Positions 1 through 7,980 of a stretch of 64,000 nucleotides of DNA are shown piece after piece. Each line of letters starts with the position of its first letter. The stretch's first letter is position 1. This DNA comes from Streptomyces sp. SW4. GTDB taxonomy: Bacteria > Actinomycetota > Actinomycetes > Streptomycetales > Streptomycetaceae. The translations under genes and the position numbers were made by a program. The notes below the pieces were generated by a model. It searched no databases. It was not told the DNA's origin and saw nothing but the letters and a program-made list of their open reading frames with translations. The DNA is taken from positions 4,337,001 to 4,401,000 of the forward strand of contig QKWM01000004.1 of the NCBI GenBank assembly GCA_003248315.1, written 5' to 3'.

Positions 1-859
1 ACCGGGGCCTGGCCCGCGGCTACGTCGACGTGGCCAGCGTCAAGGGCGGCCCGCGCCGGGAACTGGAGGCACGCGGACTCGACCTCTCCTCGTACATCGG
101 CACCCACCCGATGTCCGGCCGCGAGAAGTCCGGCCCGCTGGCCGCCACCGCCGACCTCTTCGAGGGCCGCCCCTGGGTGCTGACCCCGACCCGCGACACC
201 GACACCGAGGTGCTCAACCTCGCCCTGGAGCTGGTCTCCCACTGCCGCGCCGTGCCGGTCGTCATGGACGCCGACGCCCACGACCGGGCCGTCGCCCTCG
301 TCTCCCACATGCCCCACCTGGTCTCCAGCATGGTCGCCGCCCGCCTGGAGCACGCCGAGGAGGCCGCCGTACGGCTGTGCGGGCAGGGCATCCGCGACGT
401 GACGCGGATCGCCGCCTCCGACCCCCGGATGTGGATCGACATCCTCTCCGCCAACCCGGGCCCGGTCGCCGACCTGCTCACCGACGTCGCCGCCGACCTG
501 GAGGAGACCGTGCGGGCCCTGCGCGCGCTGGAGTCCGCGGACGGGGACAAGCGCAGCGAGGGCGCCGCCGGCATCGAGGACGTACTGCGCCGGGGCAACG
601 CCGGCCAGGTCCGGGTCCCCGGCAAGCACGGCAGCGCCCCCGGGCCTACGAGACGGTGGCCGTCCTCATCGACGACCAGCCCGGACAGCTCGCCCGCATC
701 TTCGCGGACGCGGGCCGGGCCGGCGTCAACATCGAGGACGTCCGGATCGAGCACGCGACCGGTCAGCAGGCCGGTCTGGTGCAGCTGATGGTCGAGCCGC
801 AGGCCGCGCCCGTGCTGACGGCGGCCCTCCGCGAGAGGGGCTGGGCGATCCGCCGGTGA
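1..859 (+). CDS. tyrA: Prephenate dehydrogenase, 5' end outside window, one frame break
   Basis: NAD(P)-dependent conversion of prephenate to 4-hydroxyphenylpyruvate in tyrosine synthesis, in the cytosol. The nucleotide-binding N-terminus lies before the window. The visible part opens with VDVASVKGG and the GTHPMSGRE loop of the family, continues with the helical dimerisation domain, and ends with an ACT domain (YETVAVLIDDQPGQLARIF), which in this family usually senses an amino acid. The frame changes from 3 to 2 near position 638, in a run of five C followed by three G. One added base joins the halves into a normal protein, so I read it as a sequence error. cmk follows 113 nt downstream. The assignment is firm from the motifs and from the neighbours, which match the usual Streptomyces order tyrA-cmk-plsC-der. 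Confidence 0.9.
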   Translation, partial: PGPGPRLRRRGQRQGRPAPGTGGTRTRPLLVHRHPPDVRPREVRPAGRHRRPLRGPPLGADPDPRHRHRGAQPRPGAGLPLPRRAGRHGRRRPRPGRRPRLPHAPPGLQHGRRPPGARRGGRRTAVRAGHPRRDADRRLRPPDVDRHPLRQPGPGRRPAHRRRRRPGGDRAGPARAGVRGRGQAQRGRRRHRGRTAPGQRRPGPGPRQARQRPRAYETVAVLIDDQPGQLARIFADAGRAGVNIEDVRIEHATGQQAGLVQLMVEPQAAPVLTAALRERGWAIRR

Positions 860-972
860 CGCCCGGCGGCCGTCCGGCTGTCCGAGGGGCCCCGGGGAGC
901 CAGTAACCTGGTGCGGGGCGCGTTCGTGTCCCGCTCACCACCCACCACACCGCACCAGGAAGGTGTCCCCCC

Positions 973-1668
973 GTGGAAAACGGCGCCGCCCGGACCGCCC
1001 CGGCAGTGATTGTCGCCATCGACGGCCCCTCCGGCACGGGCAAGTCGAGCACCTCGAAGGCCGTGGCCGCCCAGCTCGGCCTGAGCTACCTGGACACCGG
1101 CGCCCAGTACCGGGCGATCACCTGGTGGATGGTCACCAACGGCATCGACACCGACGACCCCCGGGCCATCGCCGCGGCCGCCGACAAGCCCGAGATCGTC
1201 TCCGGCACCGACCCGGCCGACCCCACCATCACCGTCGACGGCGTCGACGTCTCCGGCCCGATCCGCACCCAGGAGGTCACCTCCAAGGTCAGCGCGGTCA
1301 GCGCCGTCCCGGAGATCCGGGCCCGGATCACCGAGCTGCAGCGGGCGATCGCCGCCTCCGCGGTGACCGGCATCGTCGTCGAGGGCCGGGACATCGGCAC
1401 CACCGTCCTGCCGGACGCCGACCTCAAGATCTTCCTCACCGCCTCCCCGGAGGCCCGCGCCGCCCGCCGCAGCGGCGAGCTGAAGGGCGCCGACGTCAAC
1501 GCCACCCGCGAGGCCCTGATCAAGCGGGACGCCGCCGACTCCAGCCGCAAGACCTCGCCGCTGGCCAAGGCCGACGACGCGGTCGAGGTGGACACCACCG
1601 AGCTCACGCTGCCGCAGGTCGTCGAGTGCGTCGTCACCCTCGTCGAGGAGAAGCGGGCCGGGAAGTGA
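973..1668 (+). CDS. cmk: Cytidylate (CMP/dCMP) kinase
   Basis: Phosphorylates CMP and dCMP with ATP for nucleotide synthesis. 231 residues, the normal size, and unbroken. The P-loop GPSGTGKSS lies near residues 18-26, followed by LDTGAQYRA (the substrate-site DTGA motif), EGRDIGT, and the C-terminal lid with KRDAADSSR. The GTG start is chosen because AGGAAGG at 957-963 sits 9 nt upstream and the preceding codons do not look coding. The stop overlaps the next gene's GTG by a GTGA junction, indicating translational coupling with the acyltransferase. Both the gene identity and the start are well supported. Confidence 0.95.
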   Translation: MENGAARTAPAVIVAIDGPSGTGKSSTSKAVAAQLGLSYLDTGAQYRAITWWMVTNGIDTDDPRAIAAAADKPEIVSGTDPADPTITVDGVDVSGPIRTQEVTSKVSAVSAVPEIRARITELQRAIAASAVTGIVVEGRDIGTTVLPDADLKIFLTASPEARAARRSGELKGADVNATREALIKRDAADSSRKTSPLAKADDAVEVDTTELTLPQVVECVVTLVEEKRAGK

Positions 1669-2318
1669 GCCTGCCGTCCGTTCCGTCGGAGAGAGGGGCC
1701 GAGATCGGCCGGCGCATCGGCGTCGGCCTGATGTACGGGCTGTGGCGGCCGCGCGTGCTCGGCGCCTGGAAGGTGCCCGCGAGCGGCCCGGTGATCTTCG
1801 CCGTCAACCACTCCCACAACATCGACGGCCCGATGGTCATGGGCGTGGCGCCCCGGCCGACGCACTTCCTCATCAAGAAGGAGGCGTTCGTCGGCCCGCT
1901 GGACCCCTTCCTGACCGGCATCGGCCAGGTGAAGGTGGACCGGAGCACCACCGACCGCACGGCGATCACCCGGGCGCTCGGCGTGCTGGAGGCCGGCGGC
2001 GTCCTCGGCATCTTCCCGGAGGGCACCCGCGGTGAGGGCGACTTCGCCTCGCTGCGGGCCGGCCTGGCCTACTTCGCCGTGCGCAGCGGCGCCCCCGTCG
2101 TCCCGGTCGCCGTCCTGGGAAGTTCCGAACGGCGCGGACGGTTGATAAAGGGGCTGCCTCCGCTGCGCTCCCGCGTCGACGTCGTCTTCGGCGACGCCTT
2201 CGAGGCCGGCGACGGCAGCGGGCGGCGCACCCGCAAGGCCCTGGACGAGGCCACCGAACGCATCCAGAAGCAGCTCACCGCGCACCTGGAAAACGCCAGG
2301 CGCCTCACCGGGCGCTAG
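1665..2318 (+). CDS. 1-acyl-sn-glycerol-3-phosphate acyltransferase (PlsC family)
   Basis: Probable lysophosphatidic-acid acyltransferase of membrane phospholipid synthesis, acting at the inner face of the membrane. The catalytic NHSHNID motif (the family's HX4D variant, here H-S-H-N-I-D) lies about residue 45, and the substrate-binding FPEGTR motif about residue 117. The length of 217 residues is normal for the short PlsC type. The GTG start at 1665 overlaps the cmk stop (GTGA), so the two are co-translated. The position between cmk and der is the common Streptomyces arrangement. The acyl acceptor cannot be read from sequence; another lyso-lipid is possible. Confidence 0.88.
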   Translation: MSLPSVPSERGAEIGRRIGVGLMYGLWRPRVLGAWKVPASGPVIFAVNHSHNIDGPMVMGVAPRPTHFLIKKEAFVGPLDPFLTGIGQVKVDRSTTDRTAITRALGVLEAGGVLGIFPEGTRGEGDFASLRAGLAYFAVRSGAPVVPVAVLGSSERRGRLIKGLPPLRSRVDVVFGDAFEAGDGSGRRTRKALDEATERIQKQLTAHLENARRLTGR

Positions 2319-2392
2319 GTCACACTTGAGTAGTGGATCACCCGGTACAGGGGTGGGCCACCGATCACCACGATGAACGAGGTACGGACTTC

Positions 2393-3871
2393 ATGAACGA
2401 CGACATCCACTCCGAGGGCTCGGGCGAGGAGCACGACCACGGGGCGCTTGGCGACGCCGAGTACGCGGAGTTCATGGAGCTCGCCGCGGAAGAGGGCTTC
2501 GACCCGGAGGAGGTCGAGGGCGCCATCGAGGCGGCCGGCCACGGGCCGCTGCCGGTCCTCGCCGTCGTCGGCCGCCCCAATGTCGGCAAGTCGACCCTGG
2601 TCAACCGGATCATCGGCCGCCGCGAGGCGGTCGTCGAGGACAAGCCCGGCGTCACCCGGGACCGCGTCACCTACGAGGCCGAGTGGGCGGGCCGCCGCTT
2701 CAAGGTCGTCGACACCGGCGGCTGGGAGCAGGACGTCCTCGGCATCGACGCCTCCGTGGCCGCCCAGGCCGAGTACGCGATCGAGGCGGCCGACGCGGTC
2801 GTCTTCGTCGTGGACGCCAAGGTCGGCGCCACCGACACCGACGAGGCGGTCGTCCGGCTGCTGCGCAAGGCCGGCAAGCCGGTCGTGCTGTGCGCCAACA
2901 AGGTCGACGGCCCGAGCGGCGAGGCCGACGCGGCCTACCTGTGGTCGCTGGGCCTGGGCGAGCCGTACCCGGTCTCCGCGCTGCACGGCCGGGGCACCGG
3001 CGACATGCTGGACAAGGTTCTGGAGGCCCTGCCCGAGGCGCCGGCGCAGACCTTCGGCACCGCCGTCGGCGGCCCGCGCCGGATCGCCCTGATCGGCCGC
3101 CCCAACGTCGGCAAGTCCTCGCTGCTGAACAAGGTGGCGGGCGAGGAGCGCGTCGTCGTCAACGAACTCGCCGGCACCACCCGCGACCCCGTCGACGAGC
3201 TGATCGAACTGGGCGGTGTCACCTGGAAGTTCGTCGACACCGCCGGTATCCGCAAGCGGGTCCACCTCCAGCAGGGCGCCGACTACTACGCCTCGCTGCG
3301 CACCGCGGCGGCCGTCGAGAAGGCGGAGGTCGCCGTCGTCCTCATCGACGCCTCCGAGTCGATCTCGGTGCAGGACCAGCGGATCGTCACCATGGCCGTC
3401 GAGGCCGGCCGGGCCATCGTCCTGGCCTTCAACAAGTGGGACACCCTGGACGAGGAGCGCCGCTTCTACCTGGAGCGGGAGATCGAGACGGAGCTGGGCC
3501 AGGTCGCCTGGGCACCCCGCGTCAACGTCTCCGCGCGCACCGGCCGCCACATGGAGAAGCTGGTCCCGGCGATCGAGACGGCCCTGGCCGGCTGGGAGAC
3601 CCGTGTCCCCACCGGCCGGCTCAACGCCTTCCTCGGCGAGCTGGTCGCCGCGCACCCCCACCCGATCCGGGGCGGCAAGCAGCCGCGCATCCTGTTCGGC
3701 ACCCAGGCCGGCACCAAGCCGCCGCGGTTCGTGCTCTTCGCCTCCGGTTTCATCGAGGCCGGCTACCGCCGCTTCATCGAGCGCCGGCTGCGCGAGGAGT
3801 TCGGGTTCGAGGGCACGCCGATCCACATCTCGGTGCGGGTGCGCGAGAAGCGCGGCGCGAAGAAGAAGTAG
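2393..3871 (+). CDS. der: Ribosome biogenesis GTPase Der (EngA)
   Basis: Tandem-GTPase factor that binds the large ribosomal subunit during assembly. 492 residues. The first G domain has P-loop GRPNVGKST near residue 65 with DTGGW and NKVDG. The second repeats GRPNVGKSS, with DTAGI and NKWD, and is followed by the C-terminal KH-like domain ending in a basic REKRGAKKK tail. The first about 55 residues are acidic and Streptomyces-like. I chose ATG 2393 over an upstream in-frame GTG at 2333 because GAACGAGG lies about 11 nt before it and conservation begins there. The frame is intact. The gene is followed immediately by a strong palindromic terminator. Confidence 0.96.
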   Translation: MNDDIHSEGSGEEHDHGALGDAEYAEFMELAAEEGFDPEEVEGAIEAAGHGPLPVLAVVGRPNVGKSTLVNRIIGRREAVVEDKPGVTRDRVTYEAEWAGRRFKVVDTGGWEQDVLGIDASVAAQAEYAIEAADAVVFVVDAKVGATDTDEAVVRLLRKAGKPVVLCANKVDGPSGEADAAYLWSLGLGEPYPVSALHGRGTGDMLDKVLEALPEAPAQTFGTAVGGPRRIALIGRPNVGKSSLLNKVAGEERVVVNELAGTTRDPVDELIELGGVTWKFVDTAGIRKRVHLQQGADYYASLRTAAAVEKAEVAVVLIDASESISVQDQRIVTMAVEAGRAIVLAFNKWDTLDEERRFYLEREIETELGQVAWAPRVNVSARTGRHMEKLVPAIETALAGWETRVPTGRLNAFLGELVAAHPHPIRGGKQPRILFGTQAGTKPPRFVLFASGFIEAGYRRFIERRLREEFGFEGTPIHISVRVREKRGAKKK

Positions 3872-3890
3872 CGGGCGACACGACGGCAGG

Positions 3891-3930
3891 ACGGAGAAGG
3901 GCGGTCCCGGCCGGGACCGCCCTTCTCCGT
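3891..3930. terminator. Perfect 40-bp palindrome between convergent genes
   Basis: Twenty bases, ACGGAGAAGGGCGGTCCCGG, are followed directly by their exact reverse complement, starting 20 nt after the der stop and ending 18 nt before the stop of the facing gene. Such a long GC stem without a clear T-tract is the usual Streptomyces terminator form. The position between convergent genes suggests it works in both directions. Confidence 0.85.
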
Positions 3931-3948
3931 TCCTCGTGCGCCCGAGGG

Positions 3949-4266
3949 CTAGCGCCCTCTGCGCTGGGCCGGCGGCAACGCCGGCACCGGATGCATGCCG
4001 AGGCGGGCGCTGTGGGCTCCCGCGCTGTACGCGCTGTACGAGCCCGTGCTGCGGGGGATGCTCCGGAACGAGGTGAACCCCAGCTGCTCCTCGCCGCTGC
4101 GGTCACCCGGCAGCGAACGGAAGGACTTGACGTACTCGGCGTAGAGCGCGTCGTAGATCGGCGTGGCCGATGGGCCGCCATGGCGGTGAAAGGCGTCGTA
4201 TGCGTGCACATCTGTGCAAACGACCCGAAGCCCGAAGGGATGCGGCTGAACGGTCCGCTCGCTCAC
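3949..4266 (-). CDS. Conserved hypothetical protein, 105 aa
   Basis: I do not recognise a domain. The GTG start at 4266 overlaps the stop of the upstream gene (GTGA), so it is co-translated with it. The protein opens VSERTVQPHPFGLRV and has a central region rich in aromatic residues (YDALYAEYVKSFRSL). It ends in a low-complexity Ser/Tyr/Ala and Pro/Arg tail (SYSAYSAGAHSARLG). There is no signal peptide or membrane segment. The frame is intact with normal codon bias, which supports it being real. Its tight coupling to the larger neighbour suggests a shared role. The function is unknown. Confidence 0.65.
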   Translation of the reverse strand: MSERTVQPHPFGLRVVCTDVHAYDAFHRHGGPSATPIYDALYAEYVKSFRSLPGDRSGEEQLGFTSFRSIPRSTGSYSAYSAGAHSARLGMHPVPALPPAQRRGR

Positions 4267-5051
4267 GTCCCGGCCAGCGGCAGCGCCGCCGCCACGAGCC
4301 GGCCGTCGGCCGCCGCCTTGTCCAGCGCCTCGCGCAGCAGGTCCTCCCGGGGCTGCCGGCCGATCGAGCCGGTCGGCGCCGCGTACATCAGCACCTGCTG
4401 GTGCTTGTTGGCCGCCGTCCGCCATCCCTCGGTGACCTGGAGCGGCTGGTGCGCCTGCCACCAGGCCACCGGCTGCCCGCCGTTCGGCCCCGGCTGGAGC
4501 ACGGCGTGCAGCCGGCCCATGGCCAGCAGCACCGACCAGCCGTGCAGCACCGGCGGCACGGCCGACAGGTCCGCGGCCGGCGCGAAGCCCTGCTCGACGA
4601 GCAGCGGCAGGAAGTCGTCGCCGTCGCCCCCCGTCGTCCCGGGCGGGCGATGGGGAGGTCGGCTCCACGACCAGCGCGGGGTGCAGCTCCCCGGAGATCA
4701 GGACCAGTCCGCTGGTCACGCCGAGCACGGCCTGCCCGGGCACCGTCTTGTCGGGCACGGCCCTGTCGGGCTCGGGGCGGCCGTGTCGCCGCTGATGGAC
4801 CGCACGGCCCCCTGGAGCTGCTCCTCGGTGACCTTGACGACCTGCGAGGGCAGGCAGCCGGCGTGGGCGAAGGCGAGGACGGCGGTCTCGTCCCCGATGA
4901 ACAGGACGGTGCTGGTGCGCTCCTGTTCGGAGTCGCCCGGGGTGCGGCAGGAGGTGCAGTCGTAACTGCCCGGGGCGGTCTCTCCGGCGAGCAGCCGGTC
5001 GGCTTCTTCGTCGCCGATCTCGGCGCGTACCTCGTCGCTGACGTCGAGCAT
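4263..5051 (-). CDS. Conserved hypothetical protein with CxxC motif, two frame breaks
   Basis: About 263 residues once two single-base gaps are restored, near 4780 (GGGGC) and near 4660 (GATGGGGAGG). It starts MLDVSDEVRAEIGDEEADRLL, carries YDCTSCRTPGD near residue 30 (a possible metal or disulfide CxxC), then a beta-rich stretch (STVLFIGDETAVLAFAHAGC). The C-terminal half reads LHGWSVLLAMGRLHAVLQP and WWQAHQPLQVTEGWR. ATG 5051 was chosen as the first plausible start, with GGGAGCC about 14 nt upstream. It is translationally coupled to the 105-aa gene downstream. I do not recognise the family. There are no membrane segments. Confidence 0.65.
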
Positions 5052-5600
5052 GCGCGGCACGGGTGGCTCCCTCGGGATGCGGTACGTGGCGAGGCCGGGT
5101 GGCTCCCGGCCCGTGGTCCGGGTGGGTCCCCGGCTCATGAAAGGACAACGGCCCATCTGTGGCGGGAGTCACGCCCCACGGCGAACGGAATCGCACCATC
5201 CGACGCGGAGGGTCACCTGGTGGGCGGAATCGGGTACTCACCGTCAAGTCCGCGTGCGCGTACGGTGGTTGACCCGGTGAGGTGAGTCACAGGCGGGCCG
5301 CGTCGCTGGTCGACAAATCAGGAAATCGGCGAATGAAGTGGGTGACCGAAAATCGCCGATACCTACGGTAACGGCGAACTGGCCTGCGATGTCGGGCAGT
5401 TGGTTGATCCCGGCGAGCCGTCCTCTCTACATTCCTCCGCCGTGTGCAAAGAGCACCGCTCGGGTACGTCCGCCGACCGCACCACCCCGGCCCGCACGAC
5501 GGGCCTCCCCGGGCGGACGGGGCGGAGCGCGGCGAACCGTGTCGTGTGCGCGGGGAGCGCGTCCCGCCGGGGGAGCCCGGGTGTGTCGAGAGGGATTCGC
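5052..5600 (+). promoter_or_regulatory. Divergent intergenic region with a sigma-70-like promoter and a long leader
   Basis: TTGATC at 5404-5409 and TACATT at 5428-5433, separated by 18 nt, form a good housekeeping-type promoter for the Rpf-like gene, implying a leader of about 160 nt. The leader is GC-rich and able to fold, with short pieces (GGCGAACC, GGGGGAGCCC, GGGATTC) arranged before the ATG. The ribosome site AGAGGG is at 5589-5594. The 5280-5400 part is relatively AT-rich and carries GAAATCGGCGA and AAAATCGCCGA, a near inverted repeat that could be a regulator site. I see no gene here. Confidence 0.55.
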
Positions 5601-6354
5601 ATGTCCGAGTGTGCTGATACCAGGCCGACCCCGACCCCGACCCCGACCGCCACGCCGACCTCGGCGGTCACGCCGACCTCGGCCGTCCGGCCGACGGAGC
5701 CCGCCGCGGCGTCCGTCGTGCGGGGCACCGCCCGCAGGGGCGGACGGCGGCCGTCCTGGCGGGCGCCGTCCTGCTCGCGCCCCTGGGGCTGCTGGCCGCG
5801 CCCGGCGGCGCCGCGGCGGCCGACGGCGGGGTGTGGGACCGCATCGCCCAGTGCGAGAGCGGCGGCAACTGGCACATCAACACCGGCAACGGCTACTACG
5901 GCGGGCTCCAGTTCGCCGCCTCGACCTGGCGCGCCTACGGGGCACCGCCTACGCGCCGACCGCCGACCGGGCGACCAAGGCCCAGCAGATCGCCGTGGCG
6001 GCCAAGGTGCAGCGGGCCCAGGGCTGGGGCGCGTGGCCCACCTGCTCCGCGCGGGCCGGCGCGTACGGTGCCGCTCCCTCCGCGGGCACCGCCGACCCGT
6101 CCCCGCGGCGGGCCGAGTCCGGTGAGTCGCGCACCTCCGCGCGGCCGGGGGCCGCGACCACGGCACCGGTCCGGCCCGCCGGGCACACCGACCGCGGTTC
6201 CTCCCGCGGCGACTACACCGTCCGCGAGGGCGACACGCTGAGCGGCATCGCCGCCCGGCACGGCACCACCTGGCAGCGGGTGCACGCCGCCAATCGGCAC
6301 GTCATCGGGGACGACCCCGACGTGCTCGTCCCCGGGCAGCGCCTCGAACTCTGA
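5601..6354 (+). CDS. Secreted resuscitation-promoting-factor-like transglycosylase with LysM, two frame breaks
   Basis: Predicted extracellular muralytic enzyme of the Rpf family, which in Streptomyces helps spore germination. After repair of two GGGGC sites (near 5736 and 5942) the order is: a 45-residue N-terminus with PTPTPTPTATPTSAV, a signal-peptide core (TAAVLAGAVLLAPLGLLA), then the Rpf domain. The Rpf domain reads WDRIAQCESGGNWHINTG, with its catalytic Glu in CESGG, then GYYGGLQFAASTWRAYGG and a paired Cys in WPTC. A Ser/Ala/Pro linker follows, then one LysM (YTVREGDTLSGIAARHG) at the C-terminus. ATG 5601 has the best ribosome site; GTG 5718 would give a conventional signal peptide and remains possible. 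Confidence 0.85.
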
Positions 6355-6360
6355 CCCGGC

Positions 6361-6493
6361 CCTCGGATCCGGGTCCGGTCCTCGGATCCGGGCCTGGTCC
6401 TGGAATCCGGGCCTGGTCCTCGGATCCGGGCCTGGTCCTCGGATCGGGGCCCGGTCCTCGAACCCGGGCCCCGTCCTCGAACCCGGGCCGGGC
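6361..6493. repeat. Seven tandem 19-bp GC-rich repeats
   Basis: Seven head-to-tail copies of CCTCGGATCCGGGCCTGGT with scattered changes, starting 7 nt after the Rpf-like stop codon. The middle copies are nearly identical, and the last two change to CCTCGAACCCGGGCC. The array lies between convergent genes. A more degenerate continuation (CGGGACATGTCCTGGTCGTG and similar) runs to about 6650. Confidence 0.9.
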
Positions 6494-6652
6494 CGTGATC
6501 GGCCCTGTCCGGTTCACGTCGGCCGGGCGGGGCCCGCGGCGTGCCGGTCGCGGCCCGGCCAGGGCCCGGGCACGTCGGACCTCGGGCCGCGGCCGGGACA
6601 TGTCCTGGTCGTGTCCGGGTGCGTCCCGGTCATGTCTCGGGTGCGTCCCGTC

Positions 6653-7294
6653 TCAGCGTTCGCGCAGCTCGCCCGCCTCGCCGCTGAACACCAGCGTCCC
6701 GCGGCGCAGCTCGTGCACCAGGACCGTGCGGCGGTGCAGGGCCGGCGGCAGCCGCTGTTCGGCCAGGACCACACAGGCGTCGAGGCCGCCCAGCAGCTCG
6801 TAGGTGCGGGCCGCGACCGCCGGCGCCATGCCCTGTGCGGGCTCGTCGACGAGCACGACACGCGCGCGTGCCAGCAGGGCCCGCGACAGCGCCAGCATCC
6901 GTTGCTCGCCGCCCGACAGGGTGCCCGCCCGGCGGGGCAGCAGGGGCACGAGCTGCGGATAGGCGTCGAGCGCCGGAGCGGGGTCGGGGCGGTCAGTTCG
7001 AGGTTCTCCCGCACGGTGAGGGAGGCGAACACCGCGCGGCGCTCCGGTACCAGGCACAGGCCCGCCGGGCCCGTTCGTACGCCGGCAGGCGCGTCACGTC
7101 CTCGCCGTCCCACTCGACGGTGCCGCCGGACAGGGGCACGGTTCCGGCCAGCGCCCGCAGGGCCGTGGTCCGTCCCGAGCCGTTGCGGCCGAGCAGGACG
7201 GTGAGGCCGGGCCGGGCGCGGTGAGGCTGACACCGTGCAGCGCCTCCAGCGGGCCGTACCGCACGCGCGCGTGGCGCAACGCGACGGCGGTCAC
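6653..7294 (-). CDS. ABC transporter ATP-binding protein, LivF type, three frame breaks
   Basis: Second ATPase of a branched-chain-amino-acid-type importer. It begins VTAVALRHARVRYGPLEAL. After restoring a base near 7215 the Walker A region reads LLGRNGSGRTTALRAL, with Arg where Lys is usual before Thr-Thr. Later pieces are LCLVPERRAVFASLTVREN, the signature LSGGEQRMLALSRAL, Walker B VVLVDEPAQGMAP and a final QRLPPALHRRTVLVHELRRG. Breaks near 7215, 7070 and 6978 all lie in G/C runs. The GTG start overlaps the LivG stop (GTGA). The length, about 214 residues, is slightly short for the family (233-240). The substrate is not determined by sequence. Confidence 0.85.
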
Positions 7295-7980
7295 GGCCCG
7301 CCTCCGGTGAACGGAGCGTCGAGGACGCCCTCCGGCGGGCCCGAGGCGACGATGCGGCCGGCCGTCATCACGTGCACCACGTCGGCGAGGCCCGCGACCA
7401 GATCGAGGTCGTGCTCGACGACGAGCAGCGCCGTGCCGTCGGCGGCCAGGGCGCGCAGCACCCGGGCCAGCGCGACCACCTCGGCGCCGTCGAGCCCCGC
7501 GGCCGGCTCGTCGAGCAGCAGGACGCGCGGAGCGCCCGCCAGGGCGCGGGCCAGTTCGACCCGGCGCAGCGTCCCCGTGGGCAGCCCCGCGGCGGGCAGC
7601 GCCCGGGCCGGCCCGTCGAGGCCGAGGAGCCGCAGCGTGCGCTCCACGGCCGCCGGGTCGGTGACCCGGCCCCGCTCGGCGCCGACGCGCACGTTGTCGG
7701 ACACGGTGAGGGTCGGGAAGACGGCCAGCTGCTGGAAGGTGCGGGCGACACCGAGCCGGGTGCGGGCGTGGGCGGGCAGCCGCGTGATGTCCCGCCCGTC
7801 GAGGCGGACCTCCCCGCGCGCGGGCCGCAGCGTCCCGGCCAGGCAGTGGAACAGCGTGCTCTTCCCGGCCCCGTTGGGCCCGACCACCGCGGTGACCCGT
7901 CCCCCGGGGACGTCGAGGTCCACCCCGTCGAGCGCGGCGAACCCGCCGTAGCGGACCCGGAGACCCCGGGCCGTCAGCAT
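7291..7980 (-). CDS. ABC transporter ATP-binding protein, LivG type
   Basis: First ATPase of the importer, 229 residues and unbroken. Walker A GPNGAGKST is near residue 32, the Q-loop is TFQQLAVFP, and the signature area LPTGTLRRVELARAL matches the LivG-specific LPxGxxRRxExARA form. Walker B is VLLLDEPAAGLD and the switch His is in VVEHDLDLV. I chose ATG 7980 because the permease stop overlaps it as TGATG, while an upstream GTG at 7998 lies inside the permease. It is translationally coupled on both sides, so permease, LivG and LivF form one operon. Confidence 0.92.
   Translation of the reverse strand: MLTARGLRVRYGGFAALDGVDLDVPGGRVTAVVGPNGAGKSTLFHCLAGTLRPARGEVRLDGRDITRLPAHARTRLGVARTFQQLAVFPTLTVSDNVRVGAERGRVTDPAAVERTLRLLGLDGPARALPAAGLPTGTLRRVELARALAGAPRVLLLDEPAAGLDGAEVVALARVLRALAADGTALLVVEHDLDLVAGLADVVHVMTAGRIVASGPPEGVLDAPFTGGGP

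Noticed and set aside
2683..4965. Very long Arg/Gly/Pro-rich frames inside der, the transporter and the oxidoreductase genes (also 8168-10504 and 53546-55963)
   Set aside because: They overlap well-supported genes in another frame and have the low-complexity composition of shifted frames in GC-rich DNA.
5434..5600. A confident cyclic di-AMP riboswitch before the Rpf-like gene
   Set aside because: Only fragments resemble the 5' half of the aptamer and the 3' half is missing, so it is reported only as a weak observation.
6361..6493. CRISPR array
   Set aside because: Units are contiguous with no unique spacers, and there are no cas genes. The same applies to the arrays at 37380, 39470, 45470 and 59391.
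6302..6601. A protein frame across the 19-bp repeats with repeated PGPDPRT-like residues
   Set aside because: It is only the translation of the tandem DNA repeat; there is no start context or codon bias beyond that of the repeat.
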